From: Pseudomonadota bacterium
GTDB lineage: Bacteria; Pseudomonadota; Gammaproteobacteria; Steroidobacterales; Steroidobacteraceae
DNA length: 43,673 nucleotides
Reading direction: 5' to 3'
NCBI GenBank assembly: GCA_019352035.1
Contig: JABBNZ010000028.1
Span: forward strand, 1 to 43,673
Below, piece by piece: positions 27,599 to 35,982 of this stretch. Made by a program: the position numbers and the translations under genes. Within the stretch, counting starts at the first letter, position 1; each line of letters begins with the position of its first letter. The notes under the pieces were generated by a model that was given only the letters and a program-made list of their open reading frames with translations, had not been told where the DNA came from and ran no database searches.

Positions 27599-28978
27599 GT
27601 GGATAGCAGGCGGACAGGGTCTCCGGCACGCGTGCTGGTCGTCGATCGCGATGCGAAATATCGCGAATGGCTGCGGCTGCACCTGGGCATTCTTTGCCCG
27701 GATGCGACCGTGGGCGCGCTCGACCTGGCGGAATTCGAGCCGTGGAGCGCCATGGTGAGCGGGCGCGAGTGCGACGTGCTCCTGCTCGCAGCCAGCTTCG
27801 GCACCGGTCCCGACGACCAGCAGGCGCACGGTCTGCACCTGCTGCGCAGGCTCCGGGGGCGCAACGTCGCATCGGCCGTCATCGTGCTGGCCGAGGACGG
27901 CAACGAGCTCACCGCGGTCCGCGCGCTGCAGCTCGGCGCCGCGGACTACCTGCCCAAACGCATGCTCACGCCGCAGCGGCTGAAGACCTCGGTGCGCGTC
28001 GCGCTGCGCCGGATCGAGAAGCGCGTCGCGCGGCGTCTCGCCGACCTGGCGCAGGCGGCTGAGCCCGTCGCCATCGATGCGCCGGAGGAGCTGAGCGAGT
28101 CTCCCGCCGCGCGCGCGGACGCCGCGCCGCGGACATTCGATGCCGATACGCCGCCCGAGATCCCCGGATACTCCATCGCGAAGAAGATAGGCGAGTCGGA
28201 GAAGGCCATCGTCTATCTGGCCGCCAGCGCCGCGCTCGGGGCCGATGTCGCCTTGAAGGTCAGCAAGAGCTTCCACGAGGGGAGCGCCGAGCGCCAGGCG
28301 CTCGAGCGCGAGTACAAGGCCATTCTCGCCATCCGCCATCCGTCGATCGTCAGGATTCACGATTACGGCATCGAGAAGGGGCTCGAGTACCTCGCCATGG
28401 AGTACTTTCCGCGCGGCGATCTGAAGGCGCGGATGTACTTCGGAGTGACCGAGGCGCAGACCCTGCGCTATGTCGAGCAGATCGCCGCGGCCCTGCGCGT
28501 CGTGCACGGCGCCGGACTGTTGCATCGCGACCTCAAGCCGCCCAATGTCATGCTGCGCGAGAGCGACGATGTCGCGCTGATCGACTTCGGACTGGCGCGC
28601 ACCCTGGACGGCGGCGCGCAGAGCACCCGCACCGGCGTGCTGCGCGGGTCACCCTACTACATGAGCCCGGAGCAGGCGCTCGGGGAAGAGCTCGACGCAC
28701 GCTCCGATCTCTACAGCCTCGGCGTGATCTACCACGAGATGTTGACCGGCCGAAAGCCGTTCACGGGCAGCTCTGCCATGGAAGTCCTGCAGCAGCACGT
28801 GAACGCGCCGCCGCCGCACCTGCCGCTGTCGCTGTCGCTCTCCCCTCACGCGCCGATTCTCGCGCGGCTGCTCGCCAAGCGGCGCGAAGAGCGGTTCAAC
28901 ACCGCCGATGAGGTGATCGAGGCCCTGGCGAGACTGCGCCGCGGCGCCATCCTCCAGGCAGAGCCGACGGCCGCCTGA
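27599..28978 (+). CDS. Pseudo-receiver / Ser-Thr protein kinase fusion
   Basis: Cytoplasmic signalling protein of 459 residues. Residues about 10-140 resemble a response-regulator receiver (VLVVDRD near 12, DVLLL at 59-63, ADYLPK at 116-120), but the phosphoacceptor Asp position is Ala64, so ordinary phosphorylation is unlikely. Residues about 189-450 are a Hanks-type kinase: the glycine loop is degenerate (KKIGESEKAIVY), but Lys220 (VALK), HRDLKPPN (309-316), DFGLAR (329-334) and SPYYMSPEQ are present, so it should be active. No membrane or extracellular part is seen. The GTG start at 27599 has AGGAG only three bases before it; GTG at 27632 is an alternative. It follows gspB by 143 bases. 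Confidence 0.88.
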   Translation: MDSRRTGSPARVLVVDRDAKYREWLRLHLGILCPDATVGALDLAEFEPWSAMVSGRECDVLLLAASFGTGPDDQQAHGLHLLRRLRGRNVASAVIVLAEDGNELTAVRALQLGAADYLPKRMLTPQRLKTSVRVALRRIEKRVARRLADLAQAAEPVAIDAPEELSESPAARADAAPRTFDADTPPEIPGYSIAKKIGESEKAIVYLAASAALGADVALKVSKSFHEGSAERQALEREYKAILAIRHPSIVRIHDYGIEKGLEYLAMEYFPRGDLKARMYFGVTEAQTLRYVEQIAAALRVVHGAGLLHRDLKPPNVMLRESDDVALIDFGLARTLDGGAQSTRTGVLRGSPYYMSPEQALGEELDARSDLYSLGVIYHEMLTGRKPFTGSSAMEVLQQHVNAPPPHLPLSLSLSPHAPILARLLAKRREERFNTADEVIEALARLRRGAILQAEPTAA

Positions 28979-29021
28979 CGGCGCGCGCACCCAAGCGCGC
29001 CGCCGCGGCGCACCGCGCGCC

Positions 29022-29051
29022 TTGACAACGCCGGCCCCGGAAAGGTGCAAT
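29022..29051 (+). promoter_or_regulatory. Possible promoter of the glycosyltransferase gene
   Basis: TTGACA (29022-29027) is a perfect -35 box. TGCAAT (29046-29051), 18 bases on, is a fair -10. It lies in the gap after the kinase gene and before the GTG starts at 29070 and 29085. Prediction only. Confidence 0.45.
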
Positions 29052-29069
29052 GCGGGCAAGCAGATTGCT

Positions 29070-30233
29070 GTGGCAACTCCTGCCGTGAACGACCGCCCGC
29101 ACCTCGTCGATACGACTCTTTTTTACTCGCCGACGAGCGGCGGGGTCAAACGCTATCTGACCGCGAAGCATGCGTGGCTGGCGGCGCACAGCCGCTGGCA
29201 GCACACCATGGTCGTGCCCGGAACGCACGATCGGACGGAGCGCGGGGGAGTGTGCACGCTCGGCGGCTGCCCCGTGCCCGGCAGTTTCAACTACCGCCTG
29301 CCCCTCCACCCCCGCCGCTGGCTGCGGCAGCTCGAGGCGCTCGAGCCGGATCTGATCGAGGCGGGCGACGCCTTCCACCCGGCGTGGGCCGCCTGGCGCC
29401 TCGCGCGCCGGCGAGGCATTCCGCTCGCCGCGTTCTATCACTCCAATCTGCCGCAGATCATCAGCCGGCGCGTGGGCGGGCGCCTCAGCGAGCGCGCGCT
29501 CGGACGCTACGTGAGCTGGCTCTACGAGCGTTTCGATGTGGTGTTTGCGCCCAGCCGGCTGATGCGCGATATGCTCGAGGGGCTCGGTGTGCAGCACGCG
29601 GTCCATCAGCCGCTCGGGGTCGACGCAGAGGTATTCCAGCCGCAGCGGCGCGGCGCATGGCTGCGCCAACGCCTCGGCCTCGCGCCCGCGGCGCGCGTGC
29701 TGGTATATGCAGGACGATTCGCCGGCGAGAAGAACGTGCCGGTCCTGCTCGAGGCGTTCGCGCAGCTCGGCTCACCGTATCACCTGCTGCTCATCGGCGG
29801 CGACCGGGAGCGGCGGCCGGCCGCGAACGTGACGATGCTGCCCTATCGGCGGGACAGCATCGAGCTGGCGCAGTGGCTCGCGTCCGCGGATGCGCTGGTG
29901 CATGCGGGCACCAAGGAGACCTTCGGCCTGGTGCTGCTGGAGGCCATGGCGTGCGGGCGCCCCGTGGTGGCGGCGCGCGCCGGTGCGATTCCGGAGTTCG
30001 TGGACGACGGGGTGGGAATACTGGCCGAGCCCGGGAGCGGCCCGAGGATGGCGGAGGCGATCGCGGAGCTCTACGCGCGCGACATCGAGGCGCTGGGCGC
30101 CAACGCCAGGGATCGGGTGCTGCGCAAGTTCACGTGGCACCGGGCCTTTCAGAGTCAGATGATCACTTACAATGCGCTGCTCGGCAGGCAGAGGATCGCG
30201 GTGCCGGCCAGGGAAGCCGTGGAGCCGAGTTAG
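29070..30233 (+). CDS. Glycosyltransferase family 4 (GT-B fold)
   Basis: Probably transfers a sugar from a nucleotide donor to a lipid or polysaccharide acceptor; the specific product is not known. The N-terminal domain starts LVDTTLFYSPTSGGVKRYL (a glycine-rich loop of GT-B enzymes). The C-terminal donor domain has ARVLVYAGRFAGEKNVPVLLEA and the GT4 motif GTKETFGLVLLEAMACGRPVV, with the first Glu of the EX7E pattern. No membrane helix is seen. Length is about 387 residues from GTG 29070. GTG 29085 and TTG 29022 are alternatives; 29022 coincides with the likely -35 box and is disfavoured. No Shine-Dalgarno is obvious at any of them. Confidence 0.88.
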   Translation: MATPAVNDRPHLVDTTLFYSPTSGGVKRYLTAKHAWLAAHSRWQHTMVVPGTHDRTERGGVCTLGGCPVPGSFNYRLPLHPRRWLRQLEALEPDLIEAGDAFHPAWAAWRLARRRGIPLAAFYHSNLPQIISRRVGGRLSERALGRYVSWLYERFDVVFAPSRLMRDMLEGLGVQHAVHQPLGVDAEVFQPQRRGAWLRQRLGLAPAARVLVYAGRFAGEKNVPVLLEAFAQLGSPYHLLLIGGDRERRPAANVTMLPYRRDSIELAQWLASADALVHAGTKETFGLVLLEAMACGRPVVAARAGAIPEFVDDGVGILAEPGSGPRMAEAIAELYARDIEALGANARDRVLRKFTWHRAFQSQMITYNALLGRQRIAVPAREAVEPS

Positions 30234-30338
30234 GCGCAGCCGCGGCGCAGGCCTTCCGGCGCGGTCATCCGATCCGGCGCGCAGACCCCGGACTTCAGCG
30301 CCCAGAGGAAGCGCCGCCCTCTGACTGGACAAAACCAC

Positions 30339-30365
30339 AGCCCGGGTATCTCCAATGCCGGGGCT
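30339..30365. terminator. Hairpin between convergent genes
   Basis: AGCCCGG and CCGGGGCT can pair around a loop of about 12 bases between the glycosyltransferase (rightward) and the hypothetical gene ending at 30475 (leftward). There is no clear T-run on either side, so terminator function is only a guess. The rest of the 241-base gap shows nothing recognisable. Confidence 0.25.
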
Positions 30366-30474
30366 TATCGGCGATCAAGCCCCCGACGCGCGAGACAGTC
30401 TCATCAAGCAGCCTGGCGGAAGCGGGTGCGACGGCGTGGGGGGGCCTCGGCGCGGGCGTGCGTCGGGCAAGACG

Positions 30475-30882
30475 TTAATTCCCGCGCATCGACAACAGCA
30501 GGCGTTTGCCGGCCGGGTTGCCGGCGAGCGCCATCACGATGCGCCAGAAGACGCGCTTCATGAGCGGCGCGGGGCGCGCCGGGATCGCGCGGTAGAACGC
30601 GCCGCGAATGTCACGGTGCACATGGACTGACTTCGCCGCCACCACCCAGTCCCGCGGACCCGAGGCGATGCGGTAGTGCTGCCCGTCGATCACCGTTACG
30701 ACGGCAGCATTCACGGATTCGGGCACGTCGGCCGGCTTGGGCGAGGTGAACGTCAGGATCAGGTTTTCGTCCGCGCAATCCGCGGCGCAACCGCTGAGAA
30801 TCAGAGCATCGCCGGCGCGGCGACAGGCGACCGGACCGCGAAAGCCGGCCAGAGGCGAGGGTGACGGAGCGCTGTCGGTCAC
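30475..30882 (-). CDS. Hypothetical protein, 135 residues
   Basis: Not recognised. The start MTDSAPSPSPLAGFRGPVACR is followed by a beta-rich segment (ALILSGCAADCADENLILTFTSP; AAVVTVIDGQHYRIASGPRDW) and a basic amphipathic C-terminus (PLMKRVFWRIVMALAGNPAGKRLL). No catalytic motif, signal peptide or clear membrane helix. It lies 13 bases after the methyltransferase gene and reads as the last gene of the SDR-methyltransferase operon, so it may act in the same process. Confidence 0.65.
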   Translation of the reverse strand: MTDSAPSPSPLAGFRGPVACRRAGDALILSGCAADCADENLILTFTSPKPADVPESVNAAVVTVIDGQHYRIASGPRDWVVAAKSVHVHRDIRGAFYRAIPARPAPLMKRVFWRIVMALAGNPAGKRLLLSMRGN

Positions 30883-30895
30883 GGGCGGCCCTCGA

Positions 30896-31621
30896 TCAGA
30901 ACTGGGACTCGAGCTCCCAGACGGTGAGGGGGGCGCCGCGGCGCAGCCAGAAGCCCGTGCCGACCTCGCGGAAATTTCGTTGCAGGCGCAGCCGATACCA
31001 GCGCGCGGTGCGCAGGTGCACGTTGGAATCGGTTCTCACCGGGTCGCAGTTCCACTCCCAGTCACGCTTCGTCAGGGCACTGAAGTACAGCACTCCGCGG
31101 CAGAGCCGCCCGAAGTTGCTCAGGGCCCGCGCGGCGGTGCGGGCATCGAGATATTGGAGGACGTCGTAGCAGATCACGAGATCGAAAGCGGCGGCGCTGC
31201 GGTACTCCTCGATGCGGCCTTGCTCCCAGCCGTAACGGCTGCAGAGATAAGCGCTGGTCTCCAGACCGACGTATTCTGTCCTCGGCAGGAGGCGCTGCAG
31301 GGGTGCGCGCAGCATGCCGGTACCGCAGCCGGCGTCGAGGAGTCTGCGTACCGGCAGGCCGACGTGCTCGGTGAATGCCGCGATGAGACGCGCGCGGGCC
31401 TGCATCTCCCGCCGGGTCGTTACCGCCGTGCGCGGGTCGTAGTAGTAGCGGCGATAGTAATCCCGATCGAACGCCACCGCGGGCTTCTGTTGTGGAACGC
31501 TGGATCCGGGCGTCCTGCCCGGCCCGGCGCGGCGGCGGGCGAACAGCGTGGTCTTTGCGCGCTCGCCACCTGCGGCGGCGGGCGCGTCCTGTGCCTGATT
31601 CGCGGGTCCGCGCGTTGTCAT
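30896..31621 (-). CDS. SAM-dependent methyltransferase with repeat-encoded N-terminus
   Basis: Class I methyltransferase of 241 residues; the substrate is unknown. The SAM site is LLDAGCGTGMLRAPLQ, followed by TEYVGLETSAYLCSRYG, FDLVICYDVLQYLD and YFSALTKRDWEWN. The first 40 or so residues (from QAQDA to RTPGSS) are encoded by a copy of the dispersed repeat (31497-31602); the recognisable protein begins near AVAFDRDYYRRYYYDP. The ATG at 31621 shares ATGA with the SDR stop, so translation through the repeat is likely. Without that coupling one would place the start later, but no good in-frame ATG precedes AVAFDRDYY. Confidence 0.85.
   Translation of the reverse strand: MTTRGPANQAQDAPAAAGGERAKTTLFARRRAGPGRTPGSSVPQQKPAVAFDRDYYRRYYYDPRTAVTTRREMQARARLIAAFTEHVGLPVRRLLDAGCGTGMLRAPLQRLLPRTEYVGLETSAYLCSRYGWEQGRIEEYRSAAAFDLVICYDVLQYLDARTAARALSNFGRLCRGVLYFSALTKRDWEWNCDPVRTDSNVHLRTARWYRLRLQRNFREVGTGFWLRRGAPLTVWELESQF
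31497..31602 (+). repeat. Dispersed double-hairpin repeat, copy 4 (methyltransferase N-terminus)
   Basis: Begins ACGCTGGATCCGGGC with hairpin 1 closing on GCCCGGCCCGGCGC, then GGCGGCGGGCGAA, CACCTGCGGCGGCGGGCGCG and the end CCTGTGCCTGATT. About 106 bases. Read leftwards it encodes a peptide with AKTT, AGPGR and TPGSS blocks, in the same frame as the copy inside rlmJ. Confidence 0.8.
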
Positions 31622-32466
31622 GATGATCCCGGCGGGTCGAGGCCGGCGAGCCGCGCGCTGACTTGCGCCAGCCGGCGCCGCGCCTGCGGGTCATAGGCCT
31701 GAGCGTTCGCGCGGGCGGCGAGCAAGCCGTCGAAGTACTCGCCGGTGCGGCCCTCGAGCTCCGGCGAGACGGCAAGCTGCATGACGGCCGCGGTCCCCTC
31801 CTCCACGGAGCTCACCGGCGCTACGCCGGCGTGGCGCACCATCGTGGTGTCCATGTAGGTCGCCGGGTGCAGGCAGTTGACCGTCACGCCGCTGTCGCGC
31901 AGCTCTCCCGCGAGATCGATCGTCAGCATCACCTGCGCGAGCTTGCTCTGCGCGTACGCGCGCATCCCGCTGTAGGCGCGTGTCAGCATCAGGTTGTCGA
32001 AATCTAGGGGGTACTGGCCCGCCGATGCGACGTTCACGACACGCGCCGGTGCGCTGCGCACGAGCAGGGGTAAGAGCAACCTCGTCAGCAGGTAGCCGGC
32101 AAGATAGTTGACCGCGAATCTCAGCTCGCAGCCGTCGGCGCTCGTCCGCCGCGGCGCGGGGCGGCCGGCGCCCTCACCGGTTCCAATACCGGCATTGTTG
32201 ATCAGCAGGTGCAGGCGCCCGTGCTCGCGGGCGACCGTCTGCGCCAGGCCGCGCACCTCGGCCAGGGATGCGAAATCGGCGCGGTGAAATTGAGCCGAGC
32301 CGCCGAGGCCAAAGATCTCGCGCACGAGATCCTCGCCCCGCCGCGTGTCACGGCCATGGATCACGACCCGGAACCCGGAGGCGGCGAGCGAGCGCGCAAC
32401 AGCGCGGCCGAGACCGTCGGTGGAGCCCGTGACCAGGGCGACTTTCCGGGACGCGGAGGTCGTCAT
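31618..32466 (-). CDS. Short-chain dehydrogenase/reductase
   Basis: NAD(P)-dependent oxidoreductase of 282 residues; the substrate is unknown. It shows the cofactor loop TGSTDGLG (13-20), NNAGIG, the catalytic Ser in VVNVASAGQ, and YAQSK with catalytic Tyr and Lys. The Arg after the second strand (VVIHGRD) favours NADP(H). Its extended substrate region (FDNLMLTRAYSGMRAYAQSKLAQ) is like that of the retinol-dehydrogenase-like SDRs. First gene of a three-gene leftward unit; it is divergent from the YbhB-like gene with 74 bases between starts. Confidence 0.92.
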   Translation of the reverse strand: MTTSASRKVALVTGSTDGLGRAVARSLAASGFRVVIHGRDTRRGEDLVREIFGLGGSAQFHRADFASLAEVRGLAQTVAREHGRLHLLINNAGIGTGEGAGRPAPRRTSADGCELRFAVNYLAGYLLTRLLLPLLVRSAPARVVNVASAGQYPLDFDNLMLTRAYSGMRAYAQSKLAQVMLTIDLAGELRDSGVTVNCLHPATYMDTTMVRHAGVAPVSSVEEGTAAVMQLAVSPELEGRTGEYFDGLLAARANAQAYDPQARRRLAQVSARLAGLDPPGSS

Positions 32467-32540
32467 TCGTGCAGTTTGCCGTATGCCGCCCGACGCTGCA
32501 CACTCCCTGCGGTCAGCCCGGAGGCGAGAGGTTCCCTATC

Positions 32541-33158
32541 ATGCGGCGCAGCGCTCCGATCATCAGCGGCGGCCGGATCGTGCTCGCGTTCGCGGCGGCG
32601 CTCGCCGCTTCGCCTCTCGCCTGGGCGAGCGGCCGGGCGGGGAGCGCTCCGCCGCCGCGCCAGGGGGCCGGCGATGCACGGCTCTCCTTGCGCAGCCCCG
32701 GCCTCGCCTCGGGCGATGCGATCCCCTTGAGTGACGTGTACGACCGGTACGGCTGTCACGGCGGCAACACCTCCCCTGCGCTCCTCTGGAGTCATCCGCC
32801 CGCGGGTACTCGCAGCTTCGCACTCCTGATGTACGACTCCGACGCGCCCGGAGGTTGGTGGCACTGGGCGCTATTCGACATCCCTGCGGGGGTGAGTTCG
32901 CTTCCGGCTGGCGCCGGGGATCCGGCGAGGCACCTGCTGCCCGCGGGATCGATCCAGTTACGCAACGACTTCGGCTCCCTGGGCTACGGGGGACCCTGTC
33001 CGCCCCCCGGGCCTCCGCATCACTACCATTTGACGCTGTACGCGCTGCGTCTCGCCAAGCTCGGGCTCGATGCCGGAGCGAATCCGGCACAGGTGGCGGC
33101 TCGGGCACGGGCGGCCGCGCTGGCGCAGGCGCAGATCGTGGGGCTCTATGGCCGCTAG
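32541..33158 (+). CDS. Exported YbhB/YbcL (PEBP-like) protein
   Basis: Member of the phosphatidylethanolamine-binding / Raf-kinase-inhibitor-like family; the bacterial role is largely unknown. The 205-residue protein has a signal peptide (about 1-29, ending PLAWASG). The family motifs are CHGGNTSPALLW, YDSDAPGGWWHWALFDIPA (the ligand-pocket DxDxP...H region), GYGGPCPPPGPPHHY and LTLYAL. GAGAGG about nine bases upstream supports the ATG at 32541; the frame is open 24 codons further but without family similarity. The mature protein should be periplasmic. Confidence 0.9.
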   Translation: MRRSAPIISGGRIVLAFAAALAASPLAWASGRAGSAPPPRQGAGDARLSLRSPGLASGDAIPLSDVYDRYGCHGGNTSPALLWSHPPAGTRSFALLMYDSDAPGGWWHWALFDIPAGVSSLPAGAGDPARHLLPAGSIQLRNDFGSLGYGGPCPPPGPPHHYHLTLYALRLAKLGLDAGANPAQVAARARAAALAQAQIVGLYGR

Positions 33159-33234
33159 GGGGCCCGAGAGCGGTGCCGCTATTGCGGCTGAGGGGGCTGG
33201 CGGGTAGGCTTCGCGCCCCCCTGAGATCTGCGCC

Positions 33235-34614
33235 ATGCCCCCCCGTCCCGCCCCAAGGCGCCGCGCGCAGTCGCGCGAGCGCATCCCGAGAGTCGGCTTC
33301 GTCAGCCTGGGCTGCCCCAAGGCGCTGGTCGACTCCGAGCGCATTCTGACGACGCTGCGGGCGGAAGGCTATGAGGTCGCACCGACCTATGAGCAGGCGG
33401 ACCTCGTCGTGGTCAACACCTGCGGCTTCATCGATGCGGCGGTCGATGAGTCGCTCGAGACCATCGGCGAGGCGCTGGAGCGCAACGGCAAGGTGATCGT
33501 GACCGGCTGTCTCGGCGCGCGGCCGCAGCGGATTCTCGAGCGGCATCCGCGCGTGCTCAAGGTCACCGGCCCGCAGACCTACGCCGAGGTGATCTCGGCC
33601 GTACACGAGCACTTGCCGCCGCGGCACGATCCATTCCTCGATCTGGTGCCGCCGCAGGGCGTGCGGCTGACGCCGCGCCATTACGCATACCTCAAGATCT
33701 CGGAAGGCTGCAACAACAAGTGCAGCTTCTGCATCATTCCGGCGCTGCGCGGCCGGCTTGCGAGCCGCCGCATCGACGAGGTGCTGCGCGAAGCGCAGCA
33801 GCTGGCCGCGGCGGGAGTGCGCGAGCTCCTCGTCATCTCGCAGGACACGAGCGCCTACGGAGCCGATATCCGCTACGCCTCCGCTTCCTGGCGCGATGAG
33901 GAGTACCAGACGCGGTTCATCGACCTCGCACGCGGGCTCGGGACGCTCGGCATCTGGGTCCGGCTGCATTACGTCTATCCCTATCCGCACGTCGATGAGG
34001 TCATTGCGCTGATGGCGCAGCGGCGGGTCCTGCCGTACCTCGACATCCCATTCCAACACGGGAGCGCCTCGGTGCTGAAGCGCATGCGGCGCCCCGCGCA
34101 CTCCGAGGATGTCCTGCGGCGCATCGCCTCCTGGCGGCAGCAGTGCCCGGACCTGACAGTGCGCAGCACGTTCATCGTCGGCTTCCCGGGGGAGACGCAG
34201 AGCGAGTTCGAAGAGCTGCTCGACTGGCTCGAGGAGGCGCAGCTCGACCGCGTCGGCTGCTTCAAATACTCGCCGGTCGAAGGCGCCCCGGCGAACGCGC
34301 TCGGTGAGCACGTGCCGGCCGAGGTCCAGGAAGAGCGCCATGCCCGCTTCATGGAGCGCGCCGCGGCCATCAGCGCCGGCCGCCTGGCACGGCGGGTCGG
34401 CACCCGCATGCGGGTGTTGGTGGATTCAGTAAGTGACGGCGGGGCGATCGCCCGCAGCGAGGCGGACGCCCCGGAGATCGACGGCGTCGTGCGGATCGAA
34501 GCTGCGGACGGCCTGCGGCCGGGCGATTGGGCCGACGTCGAGATCACCTCGAGCGACACCTACGATTTGTTCGCGCGATTGGATGCCGCCGCGGTCGCAA
34601 CGTCGCGCAGGTAG
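33235..34614 (+). CDS. rimO: Ribosomal protein S12 methylthiotransferase RimO
   Basis: Radical-SAM enzyme that adds a methylthio group to an Asp of ribosomal protein S12. The 459-residue protein has an N-terminal UPF0004 domain with three cluster cysteines (Cys27, Cys63, Cys92), the radical-SAM motif CNNKCSFC (Cys159, 163, 166) and a C-terminal TRAM domain (about 395-455). [15 protein letters not shown] and [10 protein letters not shown] are characteristic of RimO rather than MiaB. The N-terminal 15 residues are Arg/Pro-rich. The 3' end overlaps the convergent MFS remnant by 55 bases. Confidence 0.97.
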   Translation: MPPRPAPRRRAQSRERIPRVGFVSLGCPKALVDSERILTTLRAEGYEVAPTYEQADLVVVNTCGFIDAAVDESLETIGEALERNGKVIVTGCLGARPQRILERHPRVLKVTGPQTYAEVISAVHEHLPPRHDPFLDLVPPQGVRLTPRHYAYLKISEGCNNKCSFCIIPALRGRLASRRIDEVLREAQQLAAAGVRELLVISQDTSAYGADIRYASASWRDEEYQTRFIDLARGLGTLGIWVRLHYVYPYPHVDEVIALMAQRRVLPYLDIPFQHGSASVLKRMRRPAHSEDVLRRIASWRQQCPDLTVRSTFIVGFPGETQSEFEELLDWLEEAQLDRVGCFKYSPVEGAPANALGEHVPAEVQEERHARFMERAAAISAGRLARRVGTRMRVLVDSVSDGGAIARSEADAPEIDGVVRIEAADGLRPGDWADVEITSSDTYDLFARLDAAAVATSRR

Positions 34615-35093
34615 GTCTTGCGGGCGCTGACGCCGAGGAAGCTGGCGAGCAGCATGGGGATGAGCATGATCAGGAACGTCCACATCAGGCCGTTCTGACC
34701 GCCGCCCAGCCACCCCGACATGGCGCCGAACAGCAGCGGCGCGCCGCCTTCGAACGTGGACCGCAGTGCCATGCGGCCCGCCTCTGCGCGTCCCCACATC
34801 CTGGGATGCACGATGTCGAGCCGCGCGGCGTCGATCGGCGCGATGGCGGCCGACATCACGCCGGCGCCGATGGTCAGGAGCCCGATCCCGAGCAGCGTGC
34901 TGGTCGTCCAGATCGCGAAGCCGAGGATCGGCACTGACGCCGCGACCGCGACCGCCGAGACCGTGCCGAGGTCGGCGGCTTCAAGCGCCAGGATGGCCGC
35001 GAGCACGGCAATGATCTGGAACCGCGCGGGGCCGCCGGCTACGCTGACCGCCTTCTCCTTCGCCGACTCGAGGATTTCGGTGCCGCTGGCCAT
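34560..35093 (-). CDS. Shortened MFS transporter (internal deletion)
   Basis: The C-terminal two-thirds (from about residue 60) is an MFS transporter end: [38 protein letters not shown], then [16 protein letters not shown] and [13 protein letters not shown]. The N-terminal part ([14 protein letters not shown]) looks like the first membrane helix of the same transporter family. Helices 2 to about 8 are missing between them, so roughly half the protein is lost while the frame stays open. With 177 residues and 4-5 helices it is unlikely to transport as a monomer. GAGA six bases before the ATG at 35093 supports that start. It may be a decaying gene. Confidence 0.75.
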   Translation of the reverse strand: MASGTEILESAKEKAVSVAGGPARFQIIAVLAAILALEAADLGTVSAVAVAASVPILGFAIWTTSTLLGIGLLTIGAGVMSAAIAPIDAARLDIVHPRMWGRAEAGRMALRSTFEGGAPLLFGAMSGWLGGGQNGLMWTFLIMLIPMLLASFLGVSARKTYLRDVATAAASNRANKS

Positions 35094-35305
35094 GTGATCT
35101 CGCTTTCGCAACCGGTGTAGCGGGTTACGTGCCAGAGGGCGGAGCGCGGGCCTGGCGGGAGCTGGATTTCCTCAGCGAGGCCGCAGCTTCGCCGCACTCG
35201 GGGGCAAGCCCCCTCATCCAGTAGCGCCGCGCCTGCGGGACTGGCTGGACCGGCCCGAAGCGGCGGAGCTACACTGAATATCCAACCAACATGGAGCGCA
35301 GCGTC

Positions 35306-35935
35306 ATGAGTCTCACGTTCTACTCGTCCGCGATGAGCACGGCGACCATCACCGAGTTGGTGTTGGAAGAGCTCGCGGTCCATTGTGAGCGAATCAGGAT
35401 CGACCTCAAGAAGGGCGAGACCCGCACTCCGGAGTTCCTGCGCCTGAACCCCAACGGCAAGGTCCCCGTGCTGGTCCACGACGGCACCGCCATCTGGGAG
35501 TCGGCGGCGATCACGTTGTACCTGGGAGAGCTCTTCGGTGTCGCCAAGGGCCTGTATCCGCAGCCGGGACCCGAGCGCGGTGAAGCCATGAAGTGGGTGG
35601 TCTGGTCCAACGTGACCTTGGGAGATGCCTTCGGCAGATGGATACGCAACACTTCAGATTGGGTTCCCGCCGAGCAGCACAACGCGAAGGCAGCCGAGGC
35701 GGCCCAATCGGACACGCGCAACTGCCTGCGGATTCTGGAAGAGGCGCTCGCCGGCCGTCAGTACCTGCTGGCGGGCTATTCGCTGGCAGACACGCACCTG
35801 AACTCCTTCGTCGACTGGCTGCGCTACATGAAGATGGACTTCAGCGATTATCCGCATGTCGAGGCCTGGAGCCGGCGTTGCGCGGCACGGCCTGCGTATG
35901 CCCGGGTGATGGCGCACGCCAGCGGGGTGGGTTGA
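35306..35935 (+). CDS. Glutathione S-transferase
   Basis: Conjugates glutathione to electrophiles or serves in related thiol chemistry. The 209-residue protein has an N-terminal thioredoxin-like domain (LTFYSSAMSTATITELVLEEL; NPNGKVPVLVHDGTAIWESAAITLYL) with the cis-Pro VP and the ES motif that binds the gamma-glutamyl group. The C-terminal helical domain carries the YLLAGYSLADTHLNSFVDWL motif. The catalytic residue would be a Ser near the N-terminus. GGAG nine bases before the ATG at 35306 favours it over the ATG at 35291. A glutathione reductase gene lies at 12000. Confidence 0.92.
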   Translation: MSLTFYSSAMSTATITELVLEELAVHCERIRIDLKKGETRTPEFLRLNPNGKVPVLVHDGTAIWESAAITLYLGELFGVAKGLYPQPGPERGEAMKWVVWSNVTLGDAFGRWIRNTSDWVPAEQHNAKAAEAAQSDTRNCLRILEEALAGRQYLLAGYSLADTHLNSFVDWLRYMKMDFSDYPHVEAWSRRCAARPAYARVMAHASGVG

Positions 35936-35982
35936 AAGTGGAGTTCATGCCTCAACGGGCGCACTGAGGCGGGGACAGCGGG

